DNA from: Psychrobacter proteolyticus
GTDB taxonomy: Bacteria; Pseudomonadota; Gammaproteobacteria; Pseudomonadales; Moraxellaceae
Direction of reading: 5' to 3'
Length of the DNA: 64,000 nucleotides
Assembly (NCBI RefSeq): GCF_003350005.1
Contig: NZ_QLKS01000002.1
Span: forward strand, 310,001 to 374,000
Shown: positions 27,929 to 37,174 of the stretch, piece after piece
Position numbering within the stretch: position 1 is the stretch's first letter
How the letters are laid out: each line of letters opens with the position of its first letter
Translations under genes and position numbers: made by a program
The notes under the pieces: generated by a model
Told to the model about the DNA's origin: nothing
The model's input: only the letters and a program-made list of their open reading frames with translations
The model's database searches: none

Positions 27929-28702
27929 CTAGCCGACAAAGGCACGCTCAACTGCGTAATCTGCTTGCACGCCCATACGTGGTGAAACAGTCAGGCCGAA
28001 GTCATCTAAAATAGCAGAAACCTCAGCATTAAACGGCATGCTGCCACAAAGCATGACACGGTCGTCGTCTTTATTCATTGGCGGTAAACCAATATCTTCG
28101 AACAATTTACCTGATTTCATCAAATCAGTGACACGTCCTTGGTTTCTAAACTCTTCACGCGTAACAGTTGGATAATAGATGAATTTTTCGCGATACCATT
28201 CACCAAAGATTTCATCATTAGGCAGCTCATTTTCAAACATTTCACGATAAGCCAAATCATGAACATGACGTACGCCATGTACTAAGATGATTTTGTCAAA
28301 ACGCTCATACACTTCAGGATCACGTGCTAGTGACAAGAAGGGAGCAAGGCCAGTACCTGTAGAGAGCATGTAAAGATTCTTACCTGGTAGCAGATCGTCC
28401 AATACTAATGTGCCCGTTGGTTTTTTACTGACTAACAGCTCGTCGCCTACTTTAATGTGTTGCAAGCGCGAGGTTAATGGACCATCTTGAACTTTGATAG
28501 AGAAGAATTCTAAATGATCTTCATAGTTAGGGCTGGCAATTGAATAAGCGCGTAGTAGTGGCTTGCCATCAACAACAAGTCCAATCATCGCAAATTCGCC
28601 ATTACGAAAGCGTAAGCCATCGTCACGAGTGGTTTTGATACTAAATAGAGAGTCATTCCAGTGATGAACCTCTGTGACCGTTTCGGTGCGAAGTTTTGAC
28701 AT
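27929..28702 (-). CDS. fpr: Ferredoxin/flavodoxin-NADP+ reductase
   Basis: This is an FAD enzyme moving electrons between NADPH and ferredoxin or flavodoxin, 257 residues, the bacterial Fpr length. RAYSIASPN near residue 50 binds FAD, STGTGLAPFLS near 110 binds NADP, and MLCGSMPFNAE near 210 is also in the nucleotide domain. The chain ends in AVERAFVG, the typical Fpr C-terminus that stacks on the flavin. It is a single gene with its own upstream region. A perfect hairpin lies right after the stop. Confidence 0.94.
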   Translation of the reverse strand: MSKLRTETVTEVHHWNDSLFSIKTTRDDGLRFRNGEFAMIGLVVDGKPLLRAYSIASPNYEDHLEFFSIKVQDGPLTSRLQHIKVGDELLVSKKPTGTLVLDDLLPGKNLYMLSTGTGLAPFLSLARDPEVYERFDKIILVHGVRHVHDLAYREMFENELPNDEIFGEWYREKFIYYPTVTREEFRNQGRVTDLMKSGKLFEDIGLPPMNKDDDRVMLCGSMPFNAEVSAILDDFGLTVSPRMGVQADYAVERAFVG

Positions 28703-29128
28703 AAAGTCCTCGTTAATAAGTTGTTATTTGTGTGTTAAGTTTGAATAAGTATTAAATCAGAATTTTCAATGTTAAATTGAACATTATAAAAACGTATCAG
28801 TTTTTTAATCGTTGTCGAAACTGCTATTTTTATGAACGAGTAAATGATGAGTAAGCGTAATACAGCTGGTTTATCAGCTTATATATAGCCAGCTATTACG
28901 TCATTAGACATAGTAAATTTGCGTCAACGATGACAGCATTACCGGTCATATCGCCCAAATGTAAATGACTCTCATCAAATTTCTTGCTCATAATACCAAA
29001 CTTTAAAATAAAAATCCGTCTAGTAGTGATTGTCTAGCATGATAAAATGGAATATCGTTAGTGAGTAATTTTGTATCATTTGGCAAAACTGCCTTATCAG
29101 GGCAGTTTTGTATTACTGGAGTTGGTCT
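28703..29128. other. Divergent region between fpr and trmO
   Basis: This 426-bp region holds the trmO leader hairpin (29084-29110). A 31-codon frame on the minus strand (28896-28991, beginning MSKKFDESHLHLGD) has natural-looking composition but no clear ribosome site; I note it only as a possibility. Confidence 0.4.
29084..29110 (+). promoter_or_regulatory. Leader hairpin in front of trmO
   Basis: CAAAACTGCC, seven bases and GGCAGTTTTG form a perfect 10-bp stem ending 18 bases before the trmO start and just before its ribosome site. It could limit translation or stop upstream transcripts. Confidence 0.55.
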
Positions 29129-29998
29129 ATGCTTGATGAGAATTCCCTGTTAGATAACTACCATCAAGCTCCTGTTATTGGCTATCACCGTGCGCCGCTT
29201 TCACAAAAATTCGGTGCGCCGCGCCAGCCAAACCTGGTTGCCCTGACTAGTGTCATTGAGATGTTAGCGCCATATGATACGCCAGCTGCATTTGATGGTT
29301 TGGATAAGTTTAGTCATATATGGGTGAGTTGGCAGTTTCATCATAATTATCGATATAAAAATAACAATGAAACCAGTACTAGTTTTCGCGCTCAAGTACG
29401 TCCACCAAGATTGGGTGGTAATCAAAAAATAGGGGTGTTTGCCAGTCGCAGTATGTATCGTCCTTCAGGACTAGGTTTGTCTGTCGTCAAGCTCGAACAG
29501 GTCAAAATAATACAAGGCCGTGTATTATTGATTATCAAAGGTGCTGATATGATAGATAGCACGCCAATCATCGATATAAAGCCATATGTAGCCTATAGTG
29601 ATGCGCTGACACAGACGGAAAATGGTTTTGCACCAACTGCTCCAGAGTCATTAACTGTGACCGTGACCGATGCTGCTAACGAACAGTTTATGATGCTAGT
29701 AAGCGCAGGCAAGCCTAGTAATGCTAATAATGATACAAGCAACAATGATACAAGTATCAAAGACGCAAACACTGGATTGAATAGTGCGACAGTTGCGTCT
29801 ACGATTCATCGTATACAAAATCAATTGATAGCCTCAGATATGAGCATTATTAAAGAGCTAATTGCCCAAGACCCTCGTCCAGCTTATCGACGGACAGAGA
29901 TAGCCACGCCATTTGTTATGCGTTATAAATCCATTGATGTGAGTTTTCAGTTGATAGAATCAGGACAGCTACAGATAATCGCTGTGGTTACGGTGTAG
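29129..29998 (+). CDS. trmO: tRNA (adenine-37 t6A) N6-methyltransferase TrmO
   Basis: TrmO methylates t6A37 in threonine tRNAs and is a SAM-dependent beta-barrel enzyme (former TsaA/YaeB). The 289 residues begin with the family segment VIGYHRAPLSQKFGAPRQP. LDKFSHIWVSWQFH, VGVFASRSMYRPSGLGLS-like residues and the late motif QDPRPAYRR follow. About 30 extra residues rich in Asn, Ser and Thr, with a repeated NDTS, are inserted near position 200. I start at 29129 with ACTGGAG upstream. A perfect hairpin lies in the leader. Confidence 0.92.
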   Translation: MLDENSLLDNYHQAPVIGYHRAPLSQKFGAPRQPNLVALTSVIEMLAPYDTPAAFDGLDKFSHIWVSWQFHHNYRYKNNNETSTSFRAQVRPPRLGGNQKIGVFASRSMYRPSGLGLSVVKLEQVKIIQGRVLLIIKGADMIDSTPIIDIKPYVAYSDALTQTENGFAPTAPESLTVTVTDAANEQFMMLVSAGKPSNANNDTSNNDTSIKDANTGLNSATVASTIHRIQNQLIASDMSIIKELIAQDPRPAYRRTEIATPFVMRYKSIDVSFQLIESGQLQIIAVVTV

Positions 29999-30057
29999 CT
30001 GGCTTGCATTGGTATCGTTTTTGACAACACATTTTAAAATAATAGAAGAAGAGAGAT

Positions 30058-31845
30058 ATGTCTGCTCAACAGTACTCGATAGTGATTGATTTGCGTTGGT
30101 GTCTAGATGAGCTATTGGCAGATAAAGTGATTGACCAACGCGGCTATAACCTAGTCATTACTAGCCGTCGTGACAAAGCGCAGCACCCTCTACTAACGAT
30201 TAGTGAATTCGGCTTGCCTAATGGCCATGCGACGGACAATAGCACTGAAAACAAGTTAACATTGGCTTGGCTCAACCAGTGGTTGGCGGCTAAAGCAGAT
30301 ATGACTCTCGTTCGTATTGACCCTCTAAAAGTCGATGTCCCTGCAGTGACGCAATTGATGTCATTTGAATATGCACGTTCACAGCATATTTTACCGATTG
30401 AGGTCGCTGTAGACGAAGTGGTTATCGGAACAGATCAACCTTTTTATACTGATTGGCATTCAAGTATTGAAAAATTGATCAAGTCAAAAAGCTATCGCAC
30501 AGTCTATATCAATCCTGAGCAGATCAAACGCTTCCGGCAAGAGTTCTATCAAGTTACCCAAGCGATTGCAGGCGCAAATAGTGTCCATAAGCGTGCAGCT
30601 GCCGACGTGACCAATGTCGAAGCATTATTGCAGTTGGGCGACAATACTAATCCCGATGCCAATGACCAACATATTGTTAGAGTCGTTGATTGGCTGTTGC
30701 AATATGCCTTTGAGCAACGAGCTAGTGATATCCATTTAGAGCCACGCCGTGAAACAGGTAAGGTGCGCTTCCGTATCGATGGTGTGCTCCATACGGTGTA
30801 TGAGATGCCATTGGCAATCATCGTCGCGGTAACCGCACGTATCAAAATTCTAGGACGGCTAAATGTTGCAGAAAAGCGTAAACCGCAAGATGGTCGTTTA
30901 AAGACGCGAACGCCGAAGGGACTAGAGACAGAGCTTCGTTTATCGACGATGCCAACCGCTTTTGGTGAAAAGTTGGTCATGCGGGTATTCGATCCTGAAG
31001 TACTGGTGCGTTCCTTCGCTCAGCTTGGTCTATCCGGCAAGCAGCTTGAAACATGGCATGAATTGACTGCTCATCCAAACGGCATTATTTTGGTCACTGG
31101 GCCTACAGGTTCGGGTAAGACCACGACCTTATATAGTACCCTCAAGCAGTTAGCAACTGAACAAGTCAATGTCTGTACCATTGAAGATCCTATTGAAATG
31201 ATTGAACCTGCATTTAACCAAATGCAAGTGAATCCAGGTGTCGATTTAAACTTTGCTGACGGTATTCGCTCATTGATGCGTCAAGATCCTGACATCATTA
31301 TGGTGGGGGAGATTCGTGATGCTGAAACAGCCAATATGGCAGTACAAGCCTCATTGACAGGGCATTTGGTGCTCTCGACACTACATACTAACGATGCGCC
31401 AAGTTCAATCACTCGCTTGCATGATTTGGGGATTCAGCCATTTTTAACATCAGCGACTATCTTAGGCGTAATGGCACAGCGCTTGTTACGTACGCTATGC
31501 CCGCATTGCAAAAAAGCGGTAGACGTTGTGCCAGACAGTGAGATTTCCATTCAATGGCAGGAGTTGGTACAACCTTGGCGTGCGCCTGCCCCAGCACAAA
31601 TTTATATGGCTCAAGGCTGCGAGCATTGTCGACACACTGGTTATCAGGGACGAGTCGGCTTATATGAGATCATGCCGTTGTCTAACGAATTAAAAAAACT
31701 GGTCGCAGCCGATACAAACTTAGATGTGCTCAAACAACAAGCCTATCGTGAAGGTCTACAGCCGTTACGTTTATCAGGGGCAAAACGTATTAGTGAAGGT
31801 GTGACAACCATAGAAGAGGTAATGCGAGTCGTGCCTCTTAATTAG
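30058..31845 (+). CDS. gspE: Type II secretion ATPase GspE
   Basis: GspE is the hexameric cytoplasmic ATPase driving the type II secretion pseudopilus, 595 residues. The N-terminal N1/N2 region covers about 1-200. Walker A is GPTGSGKTTTLYST (about 346), the Asp box and Walker B are around DPDIIMVGEIRDAET, and the His box is GHLVLSTLHTNDAPSS. The GspE-specific tetracysteine zinc motif is CPHC (about 480) and CEHC (about 521), which separates it from PilT. PilB can look similar, but the pseudopilin genes nearby favour GspE. gspHIJK lies 2 kb downstream; the other gsp genes are not in this window. Confidence 0.87.
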   Translation: MSAQQYSIVIDLRWCLDELLADKVIDQRGYNLVITSRRDKAQHPLLTISEFGLPNGHATDNSTENKLTLAWLNQWLAAKADMTLVRIDPLKVDVPAVTQLMSFEYARSQHILPIEVAVDEVVIGTDQPFYTDWHSSIEKLIKSKSYRTVYINPEQIKRFRQEFYQVTQAIAGANSVHKRAAADVTNVEALLQLGDNTNPDANDQHIVRVVDWLLQYAFEQRASDIHLEPRRETGKVRFRIDGVLHTVYEMPLAIIVAVTARIKILGRLNVAEKRKPQDGRLKTRTPKGLETELRLSTMPTAFGEKLVMRVFDPEVLVRSFAQLGLSGKQLETWHELTAHPNGIILVTGPTGSGKTTTLYSTLKQLATEQVNVCTIEDPIEMIEPAFNQMQVNPGVDLNFADGIRSLMRQDPDIIMVGEIRDAETANMAVQASLTGHLVLSTLHTNDAPSSITRLHDLGIQPFLTSATILGVMAQRLLRTLCPHCKKAVDVVPDSEISIQWQELVQPWRAPAPAQIYMAQGCEHCRHTGYQGRVGLYEIMPLSNELKKLVAADTNLDVLKQQAYREGLQPLRLSGAKRISEGVTTIEEVMRVVPLN

Positions 31846-32003
31846 TCTCATATATTAGGACATGGATTGGTGAATAGTATTTTAAGAGTAGGAAATACGA
31901 TGCTACTTGAAAACAGCTTCCTTCACAGCAATCAATGCAAACAAGATTCAAATTTTTAATTCCCAGACTTTTAATTGAGAAAGTTTCAACAACGAGATTA
32001 TTT

Positions 32004-32792
32004 ATGTTTACAGATACTCATTGTCACCTCAACCGTTTAGATTTGACGAAATACGATGGTAAATTATCTGGTGCGATTGACGCCATGAAAACTGCTAATG
32101 TTACCCGTGCAATGGCAATCATGTGTGATTTTGCGGAGTATGACGAGATTGCCAATATTGTGAGCACCTACGGCGACGAGACACTAAATCTAGGGATGAG
32201 TGTAGGGATTCATCCCTGTGAAGATATCGAGGTACTGAAATCAGCGACGGTTGAGCGTCTAATAGAGACTGCTGATAAAGACAATGTATGGGCAATAGGC
32301 GAGACAGGGCTAGATTACTACTGGTCTACAGAAAATAAAAAAGAGCAACAAGCCAGTCTTGCACGTCATATCCATGCCAGTCAGCAACTAAAAAAACCGC
32401 TTGTCATACATATGCGTGATGCAAAAGAAGATACGATCGATATCCTAAAGAGCGAAGGTGCTGAGCATGGTATTATTCATTGCTTCACTGAAGATTGGGA
32501 GACTGCGAAACGTGCTTTAGATTTAGGATTTTATATCTCTTTCTCAGGTATTGTTAGCTTTAAAAGTGCCCAAAATATCCAAGACGCTGCAAGGCACATG
32601 CCTAGAGACAGAATCTTGATTGAGACCGACAGTCCATATTTGGCGCCTGTGCCTAAGCGTGGTCGTCCCAATGAGCCTGCCTACGTACCCTACGTCGCAA
32701 GCTTTATCGCAGATATGTACGGGTGTGATAGTAACGAGATTGGAGCATTAACCGCAAAAAACTTTGAAAATTTACTGGCACAGTATCGCTAA
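32004..32792 (+). CDS. TatD family metal-dependent hydrolase/DNase
   Basis: This is a TIM-barrel metal hydrolase, 262 residues, of the TatD/YcfH group associated with 3'-5' nuclease activity on DNA. Metal ligands are in DTHCHL at the N-terminus, IGETGLDYY, VIHMRDA, IIHCFTE and LIETDSPYLAP. I start at 32004 (MFTDTHCHL), as in the family; an earlier ATG adds 23 codons of no homology. It lies between gspE and a TetR gene on the same strand. Confidence 0.92.
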   Translation: MFTDTHCHLNRLDLTKYDGKLSGAIDAMKTANVTRAMAIMCDFAEYDEIANIVSTYGDETLNLGMSVGIHPCEDIEVLKSATVERLIETADKDNVWAIGETGLDYYWSTENKKEQQASLARHIHASQQLKKPLVIHMRDAKEDTIDILKSEGAEHGIIHCFTEDWETAKRALDLGFYISFSGIVSFKSAQNIQDAARHMPRDRILIETDSPYLAPVPKRGRPNEPAYVPYVASFIADMYGCDSNEIGALTAKNFENLLAQYR

Positions 32793-33025
32793 AATGGTTA
32801 TGCTATGACCAGTCAGTCATTTATGTGATGGTCTCATAGTTTAATCCCCTTTAGTATTTGATTTACTAAATGTAACTATATGATTATCAATGAATATTTG
32901 TAAATATAAGCATATCCCTTTTATGGTATTTCAGCAGTTCTTGTATAGTTTTATACGCTCATTGCCAAATGTACGCACATAATTGATGGTCATATGCTTA
33001 ATCTTGTCATGTTTTAGGAGAGATT

Positions 33026-33709
33026 ATGAGTCGTCAGCACCAGTTCAAGGCACGAGAAGAGAACATCTTAGCGATGGCAGAACAATTGCTACTTGAGTCA
33101 GGCGATGGTGATATCACTTTAGACAGTTTGGCAGATCAGCTCGATTTGGCTAAAGGCACCCTGTACAAGCATTTCTCCAGTAAAGATGAGCTTTATCTGC
33201 GTATTATTATTCGTTACGAAGAGCAATTGTTTGAGATTAACCGTATTGATGACTGCCCCTCAGCAGGCGTTGCCCGTATGATTTTTCAGCAGTTATTCAA
33301 CCCGCAAAAAGCCATGCTATTGAACCAAATTGAAGAGCGTCTGGCAGCATCAGTGACTGGGCTCAATCGTTTGTTTGGTGAGTTATATGATATCCGTCGC
33401 CAGCGCATGAAGCGTTTGATTGATATTATTAGCGCATACCTAAAAGATGAGCATAGTAATTTAAGTACTCGTGATTATCTATCGTCTATTTGGGCGATTG
33501 GTCAGGGCGGTGCAGGACTACTAAACTCAAGCTTTTACCAACGCTATTTAGGTCGCCGTGATACGCTACGTTATGCTTTTGTTCAGCAAGTGCTAGAGTT
33601 GCCAAGCCATTATCCTGCTGATGATGAAGAGGTCATGGATGAGGATATGCAAGAACTGGTAGAGCAAATCGATACTGAATCAGAAGAGCACCGTAATACC
33701 AATTACTAA
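33026..33709 (+). CDS. TetR family transcriptional regulator
   Basis: This 227-residue regulator has an N-terminal TetR helix-turn-helix (residues about 10-58, ending GTLYKHFSSKDEL) and an all-helical ligand-binding domain. The C-terminal 30 residues are strongly acidic (DDEEVMDEDMQ), which is unusual for the family. GGAGAG precedes the ATG. It stands between tatD and gspH with more than 150 bp on each side. A target operon cannot be named. Confidence 0.88.
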   Translation: MSRQHQFKAREENILAMAEQLLLESGDGDITLDSLADQLDLAKGTLYKHFSSKDELYLRIIIRYEEQLFEINRIDDCPSAGVARMIFQQLFNPQKAMLLNQIEERLAASVTGLNRLFGELYDIRRQRMKRLIDIISAYLKDEHSNLSTRDYLSSIWAIGQGGAGLLNSSFYQRYLGRRDTLRYAFVQQVLELPSHYPADDEEVMDEDMQELVEQIDTESEEHRNTNY

Positions 33710-33736
33710 AGTAGCAAGTAATAAAGTAGCAAGTAA
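33707..33736 (+). repeat. 15-bp exact tandem duplication at the TetR stop codon
   Basis: TAAAGTAGCAAGTAA occurs twice head to tail; the first copy starts with the TetR gene's stop codon. It probably arose by replication slippage. Confidence 0.85.
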
Positions 33737-33878
33737 TTTTTGGGTTGTGAACCGTTCCTGGCTTTAATAAATCGTGTTGCAATGCTTACTATTGCAGCAC
33801 GAATTCATATATCTTCTAATATTCTTCAAAAACCCTTTCTCATTCTGCGATAATTAAAATTGGGCTTATAGGTGCAAT

Positions 33879-34703
33879 ATGCCGGTCACTGTCAAGACTC
33901 AGTCCAGTTCAGCGGCTACTTGCTCTTTTACTCTAATTAATCAAACGTCTCAGTCAAGCTGCTTAGATACAAGACCTACAGACTATTGTCGAAGCTGCGT
34001 CTCCATATCAAGAAATGCTTATCACTTATCATCATTCTCATCAATAAACAGTCGGACACAGGCTGGTTTTACATTGGTGGAAATCGTGGTGGTAGTGGTT
34101 ATCTTGTCTATATTTGCTGGCATAATGAGTTTGTCTGTCGGTAGCAGTGAATCCCGCAAAAACCGCGCTTTTTATGAGCATCTTACCGATTCGTTGAGCT
34201 ACGTTCGCCTATTGTCGGCTGAACGTATGCAGCCGATGGGTTTGCGTATGCAGGCAGATAAGCAAGGTCAAGAAGAGCCAGTCATTGTTACCCTATCAAA
34301 TCCATATGTCGCATACCAGACAACGGAGATGATGTCAGATAGCACCGACAGTCAGCCTAAAAATGCTATGGAGCTGTCGGCAGAGGTGGCTGGTCTATCA
34401 GGCTCTACTAATGAGAAAAAACCAACGCCAAGTTGGGAGGTTGAGTCGGGCATCAATTTGCCTGAACCGCCTACTGGCGTAAGTATTAGAGTTCAAAGTT
34501 TAGATTCTAGTAGTTTACAAAATATGGGACGAACCCAAACGTTACAGCCTTGGTTTAGCGACCAAAACGTACCACAAGTCTTGTGGTTTGGTACGGGACA
34601 AGCAACGCCTGTCACCATTGAAGTGCTTCATGATTCGCGTTTAGTGGGCGAGGTGATTACTATAATGCCAGATGGCAGTATGCGAATCGGACAGGGGGTA
34701 TAG
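33879..34703 (+). CDS. gspH: Type II secretion minor pseudopilin GspH
   Basis: This is a minor pseudopilin of the type II secretion pseudopilus tip. The prepilin peptidase site is AGFTLVEIVV with cleavage after Gly and Glu at +5, followed by one hydrophobic helix and a soluble domain (274 residues in all). Strikingly, about 62 residues precede the cleavage site, whereas prepilin leaders are normally short. AGGTG precedes the ATG at 33879, and I see no other usable start closer to the cleavage site. gspI overlaps the stop by one base. The assignment as H (not G) rests on the order H-I-J-K. Confidence 0.82.
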   Translation: MPVTVKTQSSSAATCSFTLINQTSQSSCLDTRPTDYCRSCVSISRNAYHLSSFSSINSRTQAGFTLVEIVVVVVILSIFAGIMSLSVGSSESRKNRAFYEHLTDSLSYVRLLSAERMQPMGLRMQADKQGQEEPVIVTLSNPYVAYQTTEMMSDSTDSQPKNAMELSAEVAGLSGSTNEKKPTPSWEVESGINLPEPPTGVSIRVQSLDSSSLQNMGRTQTLQPWFSDQNVPQVLWFGTGQATPVTIEVLHDSRLVGEVITIMPDGSMRIGQGV

Positions 34704-35212
34704 TGACTAAATTATATAAACCTCCTATGACAAGCCAGCCTATGTCATCAAAATCCATATCACTCAAGTGTGGGCGCGAGAGCGGCTTTACCCTTATCGA
34801 AGTGATGGTTGCTCTGGCTATTTTGGCAGTGGTAGCAGTCGCGGCGAGCCGTGCCAGTAGTGCGTATCTGAGTTCGGTTGATATATTGCGTACTCGTACG
34901 CTTGCTCACTTCGTTGCCCAAAATGCCGCCGCTGATTTACGTATTAAAGAGACGTGGCTGACAGCCAACCGCACCCAAACCGTTAATGCACAAGGGCGCA
35001 ATTGGCAAATAGAAATGACAGTCGGTGACGCCATCACACCTGCCTTAAAAGAAGTAAATATCGCAGTTTCGCCTATTATAGATGGACAGACACGCACATC
35101 GGTCACTGATATCACTGTGATGCTAAGTAATGCTGAGCAAGATACGAACAGTTTGGATTTAAGTGGTCTAAGCATAGCAGGTAATAGCGAGCAGGCCGGG
35201 GGCGGTCTATGA
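34703..35212 (+). CDS. gspI: Type II secretion minor pseudopilin GspI
   Basis: This is a minor pseudopilin of 169 residues with the class III cleavage site SGFTLIEVMVALAILAVVAV about 27 residues in. The start is GTG at 34703, sharing one base with the gspH stop (TAGTG) and preceded by AGGGGG; ATG codons further in lack such a site. The downstream gspJ overlaps by ATGA. With J and K it should form the pseudopilus tip complex. Confidence 0.88.
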   Translation: MTKLYKPPMTSQPMSSKSISLKCGRESGFTLIEVMVALAILAVVAVAASRASSAYLSSVDILRTRTLAHFVAQNAAADLRIKETWLTANRTQTVNAQGRNWQIEMTVGDAITPALKEVNIAVSPIIDGQTRTSVTDITVMLSNAEQDTNSLDLSGLSIAGNSEQAGGGL

Positions 35213-36072
35213 AGCATCAGCGTGGTTTTACACTGCTTGAGCTAATGGTTGCGATGGCAATATTTGCGATGCTAGCCGTTGCAGGCTGGCAAGTGTTTGA
35301 TGGGGTCAACCGTGCTCGTGAGCGCGCACAATTCCATGCTGACAATCTGGCTGTCCTGCAGTACGCTTATTTACAGTTACAGCAAGACATGGGTCAAATT
35401 ATCCCTTATCAAGCATCGACTACTCAAAGTGTCAGTGCGGTGAATAACAGTCCAAGCGATAGTACTAACGCGGACACTAGCTCCCAATCAAGCGAGCAAA
35501 TAAACGAGATAGCGCCTGAGCCCTTTATGAGCTTAGATGGCGAGCATATCAGCTTTGTACGCTTTGCCGATCCTGATCCACGATATCAGAATAGTAATAG
35601 TATCCAACGTATCGAATATATTTTTGCAGATGAGCGTTTGATACGTCGTCAGTATACTAGTATGGAAGGCGGGCGTGACAGCGTCAGCCTAGACAGCGTA
35701 TTGCTCGAAGGTGTCACAGCAGGACGCTGGCAAGCTTATCTACCAGAGCTAAGTACCAAGTTTCCGAGCGATGACGCTAACAGTGGCAGTAGTACAAATA
35801 CAGCGGTGAGACAATCAGCGAATACAGCGAGTCCTAAGCCAACAGCTGTTTTATTACCGAAAGGAATCGCGGTCAGCTTTACATACCAAGATATGCCAAT
35901 CACTTGGCAATGGGCACTCGCCCCGCAACCGATATCGCATAGCAATAGTCAAAGTACAGTCAATAACACAGATAGTAGCAGCAATGATAATGCTAATAAT
36001 GACAACAGCGGTAGTAATGGTAGTGACAATAATAGTAGTGCGGATAATAGCAATTTAGGAACGAATAATTGA
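35209..36072 (+). CDS. gspJ: Type II secretion minor pseudopilin GspJ
   Basis: This minor pseudopilin has 287 residues. A short leader is cleaved in QRGFTLLELMVAMAIFAML (Glu at +5). The body carries the GspJ-type segments FVRFADPDPRYQNSN and RIEYIFADERLIRRQY. Two low-complexity Ser/Asn/Thr stretches occur: one near residue 70-100 and one forming the last 50 residues, where Asn and Ser codons repeat. These tails are longer than usual for GspJ. The start overlaps gspI (ATGA). Confidence 0.88.
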   Translation: MKHQRGFTLLELMVAMAIFAMLAVAGWQVFDGVNRARERAQFHADNLAVLQYAYLQLQQDMGQIIPYQASTTQSVSAVNNSPSDSTNADTSSQSSEQINEIAPEPFMSLDGEHISFVRFADPDPRYQNSNSIQRIEYIFADERLIRRQYTSMEGGRDSVSLDSVLLEGVTAGRWQAYLPELSTKFPSDDANSGSSTNTAVRQSANTASPKPTAVLLPKGIAVSFTYQDMPITWQWALAPQPISHSNSQSTVNNTDSSSNDNANNDNSGSNGSDNNSSADNSNLGTNN

Positions 36073-36120
36073 GAAGGTAGTAGTTAAAATGCATCAATTG
36101 CTCAATAACAAAGGCTATGT

Positions 36121-37152
36121 ATGTCGATGACTGCGAACTCTCAACGCGGTGTTGCACTGCTGACTATCTTATTATTAGTAGTAAGTATTACTGTGGTTGC
36201 AGGGTCGATGCTTGCTAGCCAAAAAATTGCAATTAGGCGTAGTGGTCTGTTATTCGATCAAAATCAGTTGCTGCAAGACATCGATGCAGGTCAACAGTTG
36301 GCAGTGACGATGATTCTTGCTGATAGCAACCTCAATGATACGGATAGTGCGCAAGATATCTGGGCGCAGCCAATACCACCTTATACATTGGCTAGTCACA
36401 GTGTCAGCATTGAGCTACGCGATGAGTCTGGTCGTTTTAACATTAATAACTTGTATCAAGATGGGACGGCCAACACCACTGCTTTAGCAGTATTCCAACG
36501 ACTACTCACGCAACTAAATCTAGAGCCTGATATCGCTATTGCTATACTTGATTGGCAAGATGCAGACGGCGAGGTATATCAAGATGGCGGAGATGAAAGC
36601 ACGGTATATGCGCAGCAGTCAAACGCTGTAGCAACAGATGCTTTGCCAAATCAGCCTTTTGTCAGTATCGATCAGCTACTAGAAGTGAAAGGGGTAAGCG
36701 CTGAGACATTAGCAGTATTACGGCCTTATCTTACCGCAGTGCCTTATTATGTGCCTATTAATATCAATACTGCCAGTCCTGTATTGTTAGCCGCACTAAT
36801 TGATGGTGCTAACAGCCAACAGATGCAATCACTGGTAGATATGCGCGCACAGCAGGCGCTGACGTCTATTGATACAGTATGGCAATTACCGATATTTGGC
36901 AGTGTAAATGATAAGCAACGAAAAGCATTAACGCCAATGCTCGCCGTTGATAGCCAAGCATTTATGGCGCTTATCACAGCGACTGATAATGCAACTGTTG
37001 GTCAGGCAAGAGAGCGTTTTGCCACAGTCTTGATTATTAAAACTGTCGTTGATAATAATCAGGCGAGTAATAGTAGTGAGGTAGACAGTAAAATGCCCAA
37101 GGAAGTCAAAGTAGTGACACAGCGACTATGGGCATTTCGTCCGAGCTTTTAG
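36121..37152 (+). CDS. gspK: Type II secretion minor pseudopilin GspK
   Basis: This is the largest minor pseudopilin and forms the tip of the pseudopilus, 343 residues. The cleavage site is QRGVALLTILLLVV; the usual Glu at +5 is absent, as expected for GspK. RDESGRFNINNL near residue 100 and the helix-hairpin-helix-like segments (ININTASPVLLAALI) are GspK features. It is the last gene of gspHIJK and is convergent with a TetR gene 22 bp away. Confidence 0.9.
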   Translation: MSMTANSQRGVALLTILLLVVSITVVAGSMLASQKIAIRRSGLLFDQNQLLQDIDAGQQLAVTMILADSNLNDTDSAQDIWAQPIPPYTLASHSVSIELRDESGRFNINNLYQDGTANTTALAVFQRLLTQLNLEPDIAIAILDWQDADGEVYQDGGDESTVYAQQSNAVATDALPNQPFVSIDQLLEVKGVSAETLAVLRPYLTAVPYYVPININTASPVLLAALIDGANSQQMQSLVDMRAQQALTSIDTVWQLPIFGSVNDKQRKALTPMLAVDSQAFMALITATDNATVGQARERFATVLIIKTVVDNNQASNSSEVDSKMPKEVKVVTQRLWAFRPSF

Positions 37153-37174
37153 CAGATGGTATTGGGATCGACGT

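Noticed and set aside
30549-30980. 143-codon frame opposite gspE
   Set aside because: Antisense shadow of a gene with firm family motifs; no independent support.
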